Shown here: positions 44,205-54,159 of the stretch, one piece after another
Layout: every line of letters begins with the position of its first letter
How positions within the stretch are numbered: the first letter of the stretch is position 1
Assembly: GCA_028278525.1 (NCBI GenBank)
Contig: JANQEE010000032.1
Span: forward strand, 120,030 to 184,029
Direction of reading: 5' to 3'
Length of the DNA stretch: 64,000 nt
Source of the DNA: Minwuiaceae bacterium
GTDB lineage: Bacteria > Pseudomonadota > Alphaproteobacteria > Minwuiales > Minwuiaceae
Program-made: the position numbers and the translations under genes
The notes under the pieces: model-generated
The model's input: only the letters and a program-made list of their open reading frames with translations
Database searches by the model: none
Told to the model about the DNA's origin: nothing

Positions 44205-45695
44205 ATGAACGTGCACGACGCCAGCATCGCCAGTGCGCTCGGTCTGAAAGACGCGAGCCTGCTTCGCCAACAATGCTACATCGACGGCGCCTGGTGCGAC
44301 GCCGACAGTGGCGAGACCATTCCCGTCACCAACCCCGCCACCGGCGAGGTGTTGGGCACCGTGCCGAAGATGGGCGCCGCCGAGACCCGCCGCGCGATCG
44401 AGGCGGCGGAGCGCGCCTATCCCGCTTGGCGCGCGCTGACCGCGAAGGAGCGCGCCACCATCCTGCGCAAGTGGCACGACCTGATGATGGAGAACCAGGA
44501 CGATCTCGGCATCATCATGACCGCCGAGCAGGGCAAGCCGTTGGCCGAGGCCAAGGGCGAGGTCGCCTACGCCGCTTCGTTCATCGAATGGTTCGCCGAG
44601 GAAGGAAAGCGCATCTACGGCGAGACCATCCCGCAGCATCAGAACGACAAGCGTATCGTCGTGATCAAGGAGCCGATTGGCGTCACCGCCGCGATCACGC
44701 CGTGGAACTTCCCGGCCGCGATGATCACCCGCAAGACCGGCCCGGCGCTCGCCGCCGGCTGCCCGATGGTGGTCAAGCCGGCGACCGCGACGCCGTTCTC
44801 GGCCCTGGCGCTGGCCGAACTCGCCGAACGCGCCGGCGTGCCGAAGGGCATCTTGAGCGTGATCACCGGCGCGTCCGGCGCCATCGGCGGCGAGATGACC
44901 TCCAACCCGATCGTGCGCAAGCTCTCGTTCACCGGCTCGACTGAGATCGGCAAGAAGCTGATGGAGCAATGCGCGGGCACGGTGAAGAAGGTTTCGATGG
45001 AGCTCGGCGGCAACGCGCCGTTCATCGTCTTCGACGACGCCGACCTGGACGCCGCGGTCGACGGTGCCATCGCGTCCAAGTTCCGCAATACCGGCCAGAC
45101 CTGCGTCTGCGCCAACCGCATACTGGTGCAGGCCGGCGTCTACGACGAGTTCTCCACCAAACTCGGCGAGGCGGTCGCCGAGATGAAGATCGGCGACGGC
45201 CTGAAGGGCGAGACCCAGCAGGGGCCGCTGATCGACATGGCCGCGGTCGAGAAGGTGGAGGAGCACGTCTCCGACGCCATGTCGAAGGGCGCCACGTTGC
45301 TGATGGGCGGCGCGCGGCATGAGTTGGGCGGCACCTTCTTCCAGCCGACCGTGCTGGCCGGCGTCACGACCGAGATGAAGGTCGCGAAGGAAGAGACCTT
45401 CGGCCCGCTGGCGCCGCTGTTCCGCTTCGACACCGAGGAACAGGCGATCGCCATGGCCAACGATACCGAGTTCGGCTTGGCCGCCTACTTCTATGCCCGC
45501 GACATCGGCCGCATCTGGCGCGTCTCCGAAGGCGTCGAATACGGCATCGTCGGCGTCAACACCGGCATCATCTCGACCGAGGTCGCGCCGTTCGGCGGCA
45601 TGAAGGAATCCGGCGTCGGCCGCGAAGGCTCGAAGTACGGCATCGACGACTACCTGGAGATCAAATATCTCTGCATCGGCGGCGTCGATAGTTGA
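44205..45695 (+). CDS. gabD: NAD(P)-dependent succinate-semialdehyde dehydrogenase
   Basis: 496 residues from the ATG at 44205 with a GGAGGTG ribosome site. Aldehyde dehydrogenase fold with TPWNFPAAMITRK at 165-177, SFTGSTEIGK, general base Glu267 (MELGGN) and catalytic Cys300 in NTGQTCVCANR; a second Cys302 next to it is typical of the GabD branch. It oxidises succinate semialdehyde to succinate in GABA breakdown; closely related enzymes act on glutarate semialdehyde. No gabT is nearby. A 34-bp gap separates it from the enolase-type gene, so co-transcription is likely. Confidence 0.93.
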   Translation: MNVHDASIASALGLKDASLLRQQCYIDGAWCDADSGETIPVTNPATGEVLGTVPKMGAAETRRAIEAAERAYPAWRALTAKERATILRKWHDLMMENQDDLGIIMTAEQGKPLAEAKGEVAYAASFIEWFAEEGKRIYGETIPQHQNDKRIVVIKEPIGVTAAITPWNFPAAMITRKTGPALAAGCPMVVKPATATPFSALALAELAERAGVPKGILSVITGASGAIGGEMTSNPIVRKLSFTGSTEIGKKLMEQCAGTVKKVSMELGGNAPFIVFDDADLDAAVDGAIASKFRNTGQTCVCANRILVQAGVYDEFSTKLGEAVAEMKIGDGLKGETQQGPLIDMAAVEKVEEHVSDAMSKGATLLMGGARHELGGTFFQPTVLAGVTTEMKVAKEETFGPLAPLFRFDTEEQAIAMANDTEFGLAAYFYARDIGRIWRVSEGVEYGIVGVNTGIISTEVAPFGGMKESGVGREGSKYGIDDYLEIKYLCIGGVDS

Positions 45696-45729
45696 GGCGT
45701 GCGTGTAGTCGCGTAAGGACGCCGGCCCG

Positions 45730-46827
45730 ATGATCATCAAAGACGTCCGCACCACGCTGCTCAAGCTGCCGTGGGTCGAGGTGCCGCGCGCCAGCATGGA
45801 CGAGGCCGGCAGCGGCATCGAGAGCTTCCGCGAACTGGTCGTGGTCGAGATCGAGACCGAGTCCGGCATCGTCGGCATGGGCTATCTGCATGTGCTCGGC
45901 GGCGGGCTCAGGACCATCGAGGCCTGCCTCGCCGAACTGATCGTTCCCAGGCTGATCGGCCGCGACGCCACCGAGGTCGAGGCGATCTGGCACGACCTCT
46001 ACAAGTCCACCTACTGGGTCGGCCGCATGGGCATCGTCCTGTTCGCGATCTCGGCGGTCGACATCGCGCTCTGGGATGCGGTCGGCAAGCGCGCCAACCT
46101 GCCGTTGCACCGGCTCTGGGGCAGCTACCGCACCCGCATCCCGGCTTACGGCAGCGGCTGCTTCCGCGGCCTTGGGCCCGACGGTATGATCGACAAAGCC
46201 CAGCGCTTCGTGGAGCAGGGCTTCAAGGCGATCAAGATGCAGGTCGCCCACATCAACGACTGGCGCACCGATGTCGACCATGTCCGCCGCATGCGCGAGG
46301 CGCTCGGCCCCGACATCGACATCATGATCGACGTCAACATGGGCTGGACCGCCGACCAGGCGATCCAGGCCGGCCGCAGGTTCGAGGACTACGACGTTTA
46401 CTGGCTGGAGGAGCCGGTCGTCGCCGAGGACATCGCCGGTTACTTCAACATTGCCGAGAAGCTGGACCTCCGCATTGTCGGCGGCGAGAGCCACTTCACC
46501 CGCCACGATCTGCGGCCGTTCTTCGAGAACCCGCGCCTGCCGATTCTCCAGCCGGACGTCATGCGCGGCGGCCTGACCGAACTGCGCAAGATCGCCACGC
46601 TGGCCGACACTTGGGGCATGACCGTCGCGCCGCATCTGTTTCCGGAACTGATGGTCCATCTCATGGCGTCGATCCCGAACGGTCTCTTGATCGAGTATAT
46701 GAACTTCCTCGACGACCTCTGGGTCGATCCGGTCATGCCGGAAGACGGCATGTTCACCGTGCCGGAGCGGCCCGGCCACGGCCTCGCCTTCAAGCCGGAG
46801 GTGCTGGCCGACCACAAGATCAACTGA
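45730..46827 (+). CDS. Enolase-superfamily (mandelate racemase/muconate lactonizing) enzyme
   Basis: 365 residues, full length. The N-terminal cap has RELVVVEIETESGIVGMGYL; the barrel holds QGFKAIKMQVAH (Lys-x-Met/Lys base position), IMIDVNMGWTADQAI (metal Asp), YWLEEPVVAEDIAGY (metal Glu), GGESHFTR (third Glu) and QPDVMRGGLTELRKI (Asp), ending with APHLFPELMVH (His). The base-bearing Lys and His-Asp pair suggest a dehydratase or racemase of an acid sugar. Substrate cannot be named. The paralogue at the window's left edge is only partial. Confidence 0.92.
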   Translation: MIIKDVRTTLLKLPWVEVPRASMDEAGSGIESFRELVVVEIETESGIVGMGYLHVLGGGLRTIEACLAELIVPRLIGRDATEVEAIWHDLYKSTYWVGRMGIVLFAISAVDIALWDAVGKRANLPLHRLWGSYRTRIPAYGSGCFRGLGPDGMIDKAQRFVEQGFKAIKMQVAHINDWRTDVDHVRRMREALGPDIDIMIDVNMGWTADQAIQAGRRFEDYDVYWLEEPVVAEDIAGYFNIAEKLDLRIVGGESHFTRHDLRPFFENPRLPILQPDVMRGGLTELRKIATLADTWGMTVAPHLFPELMVHLMASIPNGLLIEYMNFLDDLWVDPVMPEDGMFTVPERPGHGLAFKPEVLADHKIN

Positions 46828-46904
46828 TCGTGTAGTCGCTTAAACCGGCCCTATGCCGCGCTTATCTCTAACGTTCTCGTGAAAGCCCGGGGGACTGACC
46901 AGAC

Positions 46905-48281
46905 ATGGCAAACGCCTATGACTACGACCTCTACGTAATCGGCGCCGGCTCCGGCGGTGTCCGCGCGTCCCGCATTTCCGCCGGTTTCGGCGCCCGCGTG
47001 GCCGTGGCGGAGGATCGCCCGCTCGGCGGCACCTGCGTCAATGTCGGCTGCGTGCCGAAGAAGCTGTTCGTCTACTCCAGCCACACGGCCGAGGATATCG
47101 AAGATGCAGCCGGCTACGGCTGGACGGTCGAGGGCGTCAAATTCCACTGGCCGACCCTGATCGCCAACAAGAACAAGGAGATCGAGCGGCTGAACGGCAT
47201 CTACCGCAAGCTCCTGGACAATGCGGGCGTCGACCTGCACGAGGCCCGGGCAACCCTGGTCGACGCCCACACCGTTGACGTGGGCGGCCGGCAGGTGACG
47301 GCGGAAACGATCCTGATCGCCACCGGCGGCTGGCCCTACCTGCCGGACATTCCGGGCGTCGAGCATGCCATCACCTCGAACGAGGCGTTCTTCCTCGACG
47401 ACCTGCCGAAGCGGGTCGCGGTGATCGGCGGCGGCTACATCGCGGTCGAGTTCGCCGGCATCTTCAACGGCATGGGCTCCAAGGTAACGCAGCTCTATCG
47501 CGGCGAGCAGATCCTGCGCGGCTTCGACGCCGACGTCCGCCACACCCTGGCCGAGGAGATCCGCAAAAAGGGCATCGATCTCCGCTGCCACGTCAACGTC
47601 ATGCGCATAGACAAGACCGACACCGGCCTCACGCTGCACCTCACCGACGACAGCATGCTCGAAGTCGACACGGTGATGTTCGCGACCGGCCGCGTGCCCA
47701 ACACCAAGGACCTCAACCTGCACGACATCGGCGTCGCGACCGATGAGAAGGGCGCCATCCTGGTCGACGAGTTCTCCAAGACCTCGGTCGACAACATCTA
47801 CGCCATCGGTGACGTCACCGACCGGATCGCGCTCACCCCGGTCGCGATCATGGAGGGCATGGCCTTCGCCCGCACCCTCTATGGCGGCATGCCGACTGCC
47901 GTGGATCACGCCAACGTACCGTCGGCTGTGTTCAGCCAGCCGCCGGTCGGCTCGGTCGGCCTGACCGAGGAGGAGGCGCGGGCCGAACACGGCGACGTGC
48001 ACATCTACCGCTCCACCTTCACGCCGATGAAGCACACCATGACCGGCCGTGGCGAAAAGACCATGATGAAGCTGATCGTCGAGCCGAAGTCCGACCGCGT
48101 GCTCGGCGCCCACATGGTCGGGCCCGACGCGGGCGAGATCATCCAGGGCATCGGCATCGCCGTGAAGATCGGCGCGACCAAGGCCCAGTTCGACGCTACC
48201 ATCGGCATCCACCCGACCGCGGCCGAGGAATTCGTCACCATGCGCGACAGAGTCGAGCCATTGGCCGAAGCGGCGGAGTAG
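46905..48281 (+). CDS. gor: Glutathione-disulfide reductase
   Basis: 458 residues. Pyridine-nucleotide disulfide oxidoreductase with FAD motif [16 protein letters not shown], redox-active Cys44/Cys49 in [19 protein letters not shown], a NADPH motif [16 protein letters not shown], an FAD-end motif [17 protein letters not shown] and a C-terminal base His in [13 protein letters not shown]. These features mark glutathione reductase over mercuric or lipoamide reductase. It keeps the glutathione pool reduced with NADPH, which the GST and ChaC encoded at 38.7-39.9 kb draw on. Probably its own promoter in the 77-bp spacer upstream. Confidence 0.96.
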   Translation: MANAYDYDLYVIGAGSGGVRASRISAGFGARVAVAEDRPLGGTCVNVGCVPKKLFVYSSHTAEDIEDAAGYGWTVEGVKFHWPTLIANKNKEIERLNGIYRKLLDNAGVDLHEARATLVDAHTVDVGGRQVTAETILIATGGWPYLPDIPGVEHAITSNEAFFLDDLPKRVAVIGGGYIAVEFAGIFNGMGSKVTQLYRGEQILRGFDADVRHTLAEEIRKKGIDLRCHVNVMRIDKTDTGLTLHLTDDSMLEVDTVMFATGRVPNTKDLNLHDIGVATDEKGAILVDEFSKTSVDNIYAIGDVTDRIALTPVAIMEGMAFARTLYGGMPTAVDHANVPSAVFSQPPVGSVGLTEEEARAEHGDVHIYRSTFTPMKHTMTGRGEKTMMKLIVEPKSDRVLGAHMVGPDAGEIIQGIGIAVKIGATKAQFDATIGIHPTAAEEFVTMRDRVEPLAEAAE

Positions 48282-48284
48282 GCA

Positions 48285-49493
48285 CTACCGCCACGGTCTC
48301 GCAGTGAGATAGACAGCCGCCGCGCCCAGCGCGAAGCCGGCCACCGTCAGCGCCAGCGGCCAGGGCGTGTCGTTGTGCAGCGCGCCGACGGCGAAGGCGC
48401 CCAACGTCGCGCCGCCGATCTCCAGCGCGCCAAGCGACGCCGCAACGCTGCCGCGTCCGCCCGTCGCCGCGTCGATGGCGCGCACCGGCGCGGTCGCGAA
48501 CGAGAGACCAAGCCCGAAGGCGAACACTGACATCGCGAAAGTCACCGCCAACGGCCCCGCCAGGCCGGCGAACAGCAGCGCCGGCAGCGAGCCGCCGCCG
48601 GCCGCGCCGACGGCAAGCCCCGTGCGCAGGATCGTCTCGATGCCAAAGCGGCTGGCGGCGCGGTTCGCGGTCAGGCTGCCCAGGAAATAGGCCAGCACGA
48701 ACGCCGCCTGATAATAGCCGTAGTTCTGCGTCGGTACCCCGAACTGGTCGATCAGCACGAACGGCCCGGCGGTGATGAACCCGAACAGCGCGCCCATCGG
48801 CGCCGCGCAGACCAGGGCGTAGGCCATGAACCGTCGCTGCCGCAGCAGCGCGGCATAGCCGGGCAGCAGTCGCCACGGCCGGATCGCATGCGGGTCCGGC
48901 ACCGTGGTCTCCGGCAGAAAACGCCAGATCAGCGCCGTCACCGCGATCACCAGGCCGGTCAGCAGCAGGAAGTTGGCGCGCCAGCCGGCCAGCACGTGCA
49001 CGTAGCCGCCGATGATCGGTCCGACCGCCGGCGCCAGCGCGACCGCCATGCCGTAGGCCGCCAGCACCTTCACGCTGCTTTTCTCGTCGTACAGGTCGCG
49101 GATGATGGCCAGCGCGATCACCGACTGCGAGCAGGCCATCACCCCCTGCAGCAGCCGTGCCGTGATCAGCATGTCGATCGATTGCGCCAGCGCGCAGGCC
49201 AGGCTGAACAGCGCGAAACCCGCCATGCCGATCAGCAGCACCGGCCGCCGGCCGAACCGGTCCGACAGCGGCCCGTGGATCAGTTGCGCGAAGCCGTAGC
49301 CGAGCAGGTTCAGGCTCATGGTGAGCTGCACTGTCTCCGCGCTGGTGCCGAAGTATTCCGGCAGGTGCGGCAGGCTGGGTGCATACAGGTCGGTCGACAG
49401 GATCGCGGTCGCCGTCGCCGCGACCAGCACCGCCGGAACGATCAGCGGCACCGCCCCGGCGCGCCCGCCGGCTTCCCCTGCCCCCGAGGACAC
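48285..49493 (-). CDS. Bcr/CflA-family MFS efflux transporter
   Basis: 402 residues from a GTG at 49493, two bases after the stop of the HalD-family gene. Twelve transmembrane segments; the loop LIHGPLSDRFGRRPVLLIGM with DRFGRR marks the family, and ATAILSTDLYAPSLPHLPEY is the start of TM1 typical of Bcr/CflA. Relatives export bicyclomycin, sulfonamides, cysteine or other small molecules. Tight coupling to an amino-acid-oxygenase-like protein suggests the product of that enzyme is the exported compound, an inference. Inner membrane. Confidence 0.9.
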   Translation of the reverse strand: MSSGAGEAGGRAGAVPLIVPAVLVAATATAILSTDLYAPSLPHLPEYFGTSAETVQLTMSLNLLGYGFAQLIHGPLSDRFGRRPVLLIGMAGFALFSLACALAQSIDMLITARLLQGVMACSQSVIALAIIRDLYDEKSSVKVLAAYGMAVALAPAVGPIIGGYVHVLAGWRANFLLLTGLVIAVTALIWRFLPETTVPDPHAIRPWRLLPGYAALLRQRRFMAYALVCAAPMGALFGFITAGPFVLIDQFGVPTQNYGYYQAAFVLAYFLGSLTANRAASRFGIETILRTGLAVGAAGGGSLPALLFAGLAGPLAVTFAMSVFAFGLGLSFATAPVRAIDAATGGRGSVAASLGALEIGGATLGAFAVGALHNDTPWPLALTVAGFALGAAAVYLTARPWR

Positions 49494-49495
49494 GG

Positions 49496-50314
49496 CTAGC
49501 GCGGTCCGTCCGGGGCCGCGGTGCGCCCGTAAAACAGTTCTTGCGCGTAGGGCGAGAAGGTGACGCCGGGTTCTCGGACATAGCTCAGCACCGCCGCCAG
49601 CCGGGCGCACTCGCCGACGACCGGCGTCACCCGATGCGGCGAATGGTGGCCGCGGAACAAAGCCAGCGTGCCCGCCTCGAACGGCAGTGCCTTGATGCCC
49701 AAGTCCTCGCCGTCCAGCAGCCGGGATACGGCTTCGTAGTTCTGATCCGCATCGCTCCGCAGGTTCGGCACATACTCGAACGCGCCGCCGCCGGCCGCCG
49801 TCTGTATCGACAGGGTCACCGCGAAATCGGCCCGGTCGAAATGCCAGTCCAGCCCGAAGCCGTCGCGAAAGACGCCGATGTTCAGCGCCGCCATCGGATC
49901 GGCATGACGGTACAGCACCGGCTCGTCCAGCACGGCCGCGATGAACGCCTTCAGCGCGTCCCACTCGTAGACGGCGCGCAGCATCGCGTCGGCCGGAATC
50001 CGGTCGGCGGCAACGCCGCCTTTGGTGGTCCGCCCCAGGCGGCAGCGCGGGTGGTCGGGCGCCACGGCCGGATCGGCCGGCTCGAAATAGACGGTGTGCC
50101 GTTCCGTCATCACATGGCTGTCGGCGGACAGGGCGCGCGCCTCGTCGGCCATCGCGTCCTGCCGTTCCGGCCGAACGAAGCCCGGCAGGCTCAGCGCCCC
50201 GTTATCGGCCAGCCTTTGCCGGCAATCCCGAACCAACGCGTGCCAGCCGGTGCTGTCGCGGTCCGCTATCGGATACCGCTCGATGTCGACAATTCTGTCC
50301 GGTGCCCAACCCAT
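49496..50314 (-). CDS. HalD/BesD-family Fe(II)/2-oxoglutarate oxygenase
   Basis: 272 residues from MGWAPDRIVD. The second half matches the HalD/BesD/ArpA family that acts on free amino acids: YRHADPMAALNIGVFRDG, LDWHFDRADFAVTLSIQ, GGAFEYVPNLRSD, and SPHRVTPVVGECARLAAVLSY. The iron triad is His158, Asp160 and His227, and Arg238 probably binds 2-oxoglutarate. Halogenases of this group have Gly (or Ala) where this protein has Asp160; chloride needs that empty site. This member should therefore hydroxylate, not halogenate. It is coupled by 2 bp to an exporter gene, and a zinc-ribbon membrane protein gene ends 5 bp before it. Confidence 0.88.
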   Translation of the reverse strand: MGWAPDRIVDIERYPIADRDSTGWHALVRDCRQRLADNGALSLPGFVRPERQDAMADEARALSADSHVMTERHTVYFEPADPAVAPDHPRCRLGRTTKGGVAADRIPADAMLRAVYEWDALKAFIAAVLDEPVLYRHADPMAALNIGVFRDGFGLDWHFDRADFAVTLSIQTAAGGGAFEYVPNLRSDADQNYEAVSRLLDGEDLGIKALPFEAGTLALFRGHHSPHRVTPVVGECARLAAVLSYVREPGVTFSPYAQELFYGRTAAPDGPR

Positions 50315-50319
50315 GGCGT

Positions 50320-50676
50320 TTATCGAAAGCCCAGGCGTTCCATCGCGATGCCGATGCGGGAGCCGATGGCGAAAACGCCGATATAGAGCAGGAAGGCGGC
50401 CGGGCCGAGTTCGAAGGTCACCATCAGCCAGTGGGGAAAGGTGGCGAGCGCCAGCAGCCCGATCAAAAGCCCACCCAGCACCAGCGGCACGGCCAGGGTG
50501 ATTTCGGTCAGTTTCCGCCAGGAGACCACGGCGCGGGGGTCGTGCGCCGCGCATCGTGTGCGGCAGTCGTCGCAGAGCCGGTCGCGCGGCACCCAGCGGG
50601 CGAAGGGCCCGTTGCAGCCTCGGCAGCGGCTGCCGCTGCGTTGCCTGCGCCGCGACTTTGCGTTGTCGGCTGACAT
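50320..50676 (-). CDS. Zinc-ribbon membrane protein of unknown function
   Basis: 118 residues. The N-terminal SRCRGCNGPFARWVPRDRLC and DDC form two CxxC pairs of a zinc ribbon; after that come two transmembrane helices (about 60-85 and 88-110: ITLAVPLVLGGLLIGLLALA and GPAAFLLYIGVFAIGSRIGI). No family I can name. The gene sits 5 bp upstream of the HalD-like gene and is the first of three tightly linked genes on this strand. Confidence 0.7.
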   Translation of the reverse strand: MSADNAKSRRRQRSGSRCRGCNGPFARWVPRDRLCDDCRTRCAAHDPRAVVSWRKLTEITLAVPLVLGGLLIGLLALATFPHWLMVTFELGPAAFLLYIGVFAIGSRIGIAMERLGFR

Positions 50677-50797
50677 GGCGCTACCCCGCGTCCTCTGAAT
50701 CCCGGATGTCGGACTCAGTATGCGCGCGCGGCAGCGCCACCGCCAGTTTTCTAACCGGCGGCGGTCGGCGGATTCGGTACGACTGACTGTCGGGTTG

Positions 50798-51127
50798 TTA
50801 GGAGGCGGCCGCCATGGTTTGCGCCACCGCCACCGGGTCGACGAAGAACTTGCACAGGATGCTGAAGCCGAACAGCGTCAGCGCCTCGTCCCAGCGGGTC
50901 AGGTGCTCCGCGAACGGCCGTTCCAGCGCGACCAGCGCCATCGCGCCCATCGCCAGCGATCCGATGAACAGCAGCGCGCTCAAGGCCGCCAGCACCAGTA
51001 CGTGCGGCAGGGTCGAGACCACGAACAGCGACGCGACGGTCAGCAACGCCACCCGGTAGAAGCTCTGCCGGTTGCGTTCCTCGATGCTCAGCACATCGCC
51101 GTCTTCAGGCGAATACATGAACTGCAT
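50798..51127 (-). CDS. Small membrane protein of unknown function
   Basis: 109 residues from MQFMYSPEDGD. Two or three hydrophobic segments (VALLTVASLFVVSTLPHVLV, LAALSALLFIGSLAMGAMAL, and TLFGFSILCKFFVDPVAV) with a short charged N terminus. No recognised domain. Alone between the exporter group and the ring-cleavage genes; a long hairpin lies upstream at 51238-51282. Confidence 0.6.
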   Translation of the reverse strand: MQFMYSPEDGDVLSIEERNRQSFYRVALLTVASLFVVSTLPHVLVLAALSALLFIGSLAMGAMALVALERPFAEHLTRWDEALTLFGFSILCKFFVDPVAVAQTMAAAS

Positions 51128-51237
51128 ATCGTGCGCTCCAACGGGCGGCCATCGCCCTGAAAGCCGTGCCTGTATCGTTACCGAAGTGGCGATACGGGCG
51201 GTGTAGATCAAGTCTCGACGAAACAGATTAAGATCCT

Positions 51238-51282
51238 GTTTAGACTGCGGTAACCAATCGGTAGGGTTACCGCAGTCTAAAC
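51238..51282. repeat. Perfect 17-bp inverted repeat with 11-bp loop
   Basis: GTTTAGACTGCGGTAAC (51238-51254) pairs exactly with 51266-51282. It lies 15 bp past the stop of the minus-strand ring-cleavage subunit gene and upstream of the next minus-strand gene. It could stop transcription, but on the minus strand the T-run after it is weak (CAGGATCTTAATCTG). Confidence 0.85.
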
Positions 51283-51297
51283 TCGCGGCGGGCGCGC

Positions 51298-52113
51298 TTA
51301 CGCCGGCCTGAATTCGACCACCGCCGCGCCGCTACCGTAGACCGGGCCGTAGGCATGCACGGTCGCGCCGTCGAAATTGTCGCCCAGCCCGCCGAGAATC
51401 CACGACAGGTGCTTGAACCCCATATCGACCTTGGCCGCCTTGGCGTAGTCGCCGGCGCGTTGCTTCAAATGCTCGATGCTGGCGCTTTCCATCAGCCGCA
51501 GCATCTCCCGGTTCCATTCTTCGTCGGTCGCATCGGCGATGTGGTCTTCCGCGATGTCGATCTCGGTGCGAAAGATCGTACCGGACAGCCCGCCGACCGC
51601 GATTAGCGCAACGGTCTTGCCCTGCGCCTTCGCCGTCTCCACCGCCATGGCGGCGAGGCGCGCGGTCGTCTCGCCGTCGTGGTAGACGTTGTTCGCCGCG
51701 ATCGCCAAAGGCCGCGCGTCGTCCCCATTCAGGAAGTTGTTCATCACGATGGTTCCGGTATCGATCGGAAAGCCGTCGTAGTCGACCGTCTTGGCGCTGA
51801 CGCCGATCTCCTTGCAGCCGGCGACGCAGGCCTCGGCCAGCTCGACGTCGCTTTGCATGTCGAACGGCAGGTCGCCGTACTCGTACCAGTTCTCGTCGAC
51901 ATGGATGCCGGTCAGATGGGCGCGGGTCTGCCAGAGTTCGTCCAGCACTGCGATCCATTGCGTCGAGTAGACCAGCAAAACATCGGGGTTGCTTGCCCGC
52001 AAAGCCTCGCCGGCGGCCTGGTAGCCGGCGACCAGCGGCGCCCAGGGCGGGTTGTCGGGGCGAAGGAGGGGCAGCGGCGTTCCCGGAACCAGAAAAGCGG
52101 AAACCACGGTCAT
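51298..52113 (-). CDS. LigB-type extradiol dioxygenase, alpha-like subunit (2-aminophenol dioxygenase-like)
   Basis: 271 residues. It matches the non-catalytic partner of heterodimeric 2-aminophenol 1,6-dioxygenase (AmnA/CbaA type): start SAFLVPGTPLPLLRPD, where the family's APHPPH metal ligands read VPGTPLP, and VLLVYSTQW in place of HSPHW. So this chain lacks the iron site. NNVYHDGETTARLAAMAVET and ALIAVGGLSGTIFRTEID follow the family. The catalytic subunit lies 35 bp upstream; together they probably open an aminophenol or catechol ring. No other aromatic-degradation gene is adjacent. Confidence 0.85.
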   Translation of the reverse strand: MTVVSAFLVPGTPLPLLRPDNPPWAPLVAGYQAAGEALRASNPDVLLVYSTQWIAVLDELWQTRAHLTGIHVDENWYEYGDLPFDMQSDVELAEACVAGCKEIGVSAKTVDYDGFPIDTGTIVMNNFLNGDDARPLAIAANNVYHDGETTARLAAMAVETAKAQGKTVALIAVGGLSGTIFRTEIDIAEDHIADATDEEWNREMLRLMESASIEHLKQRAGDYAKAAKVDMGFKHLSWILGGLGDNFDGATVHAYGPVYGSGAAVVEFRPA

Positions 52114-52148
52114 CGTGCACCCTCCCTTTCGATATCTCCGCCGCTACG

Positions 52149-53398
<1,250 letters not shown>

Positions 53399-54121
53399 AT
53401 GAATCAGAAGCCAGTCGAGTTGCCGGGTAGCGAGCCGCGGGACGAAGAGCCTGTGGCGGCGCCCTCGTGGCGCGCCTCCGACCTTTCTCCGGACACGCTT
53501 CGCATGGTGGAACAGGCGGCGCGGCAGGAGGGTGCGGGCGCTTCCGCCTGGGTCGACAGGGCTTTGAGCCGGTCGGCGGCGGAAGCCTTAAGCGGCGAGC
53601 CGCTGCCGGCGGATCAGGTTGCTGCGCTGTTACCGGCGATCGGCGCCTTGTCGCTCCGGCTCGAAACCCTGCAGCGCGCGCTGACGCGGGGCAACGCCCG
53701 GGCGCCCGGCTGGGCCGATCAGATCAAGGGGTCGGTCGACGTCGCCGCGTCCGGCTTATGGAAAAGCGTGCGCGGCGCGACCGAGAAGGCGCCGCCGTTG
53801 GAAGAGGTCGCCACCAAGCTGCGCGAGCACGTCCGCGCGGCGCGCGACCGGGCGGCGCTGGACGAAGTCGCCTCCCGCTGGAAGCAGCATGTGCATACCG
53901 CGCGGGAGAAAGCGGCCTTGGACGAGGTCGCGGTCAAATGGCGCGAGCATGTCGGTACCGTGCGCCAGAAAGCGGCGCTCGACGATGTCGCCGCCAAATG
54001 GAAGAGCCACGTCCAGCAGGCGCGCCAGACCATCATGGAAACCGTCGCCGATGCGCGCCAGGGCCTCAAACCCATCGGGGACGGCAAACCCGGCGATGCG
54101 GAGAACCGGCAGGACGGCTGA
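53399..54121 (+). CDS. Protein with four 20-residue tandem repeats
   Basis: 240 residues. The first ~110 are acidic and Ala-rich with a SPDTLRMVEQAARQEG helix resembling the short coiled segments of ribbon-helix-helix or localisation-factor proteins. From about residue 138 four repeats of 20 follow: EEVATKLREHVRAARDRAA, DEVASRWKQHVHTAREKAA, DEVAVKWREHVGTVRQKAA and DDVAAKWKSHVQQARQT (each preceded by Leu). Trp/Leu, His and Ala-Arg positions recur, so it is an alpha-helical solenoid or long amphipathic rod. The rest is short and charged. A membrane protein gene starts 38 bp later. Function unknown. Confidence 0.72.
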   Translation: MNQKPVELPGSEPRDEEPVAAPSWRASDLSPDTLRMVEQAARQEGAGASAWVDRALSRSAAEALSGEPLPADQVAALLPAIGALSLRLETLQRALTRGNARAPGWADQIKGSVDVAASGLWKSVRGATEKAPPLEEVATKLREHVRAARDRAALDEVASRWKQHVHTAREKAALDEVAVKWREHVGTVRQKAALDDVAAKWKSHVQQARQTIMETVADARQGLKPIGDGKPGDAENRQDG

Positions 54122-54159
54122 CCCGCCTTCGGGCGGCCGGAAGCGGAAGGGGGAGTTGG

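Noticed and set aside
44169..45878. 569-codon antisense frame across gabD
   Set aside because: gabD has all catalytic residues; the antisense frame is a compositional shadow.
49496..50314. Amino-acid halogenase
   Set aside because: The family name suggests it, but the iron-binding Asp160 is present, which leaves no site for chloride.
53467..54159. Extension of the membrane protein frame upstream of 54160
   Set aside because: It overlaps the tandem-repeat gene in another frame, and a good ribosome site precedes the ATG at 54160.
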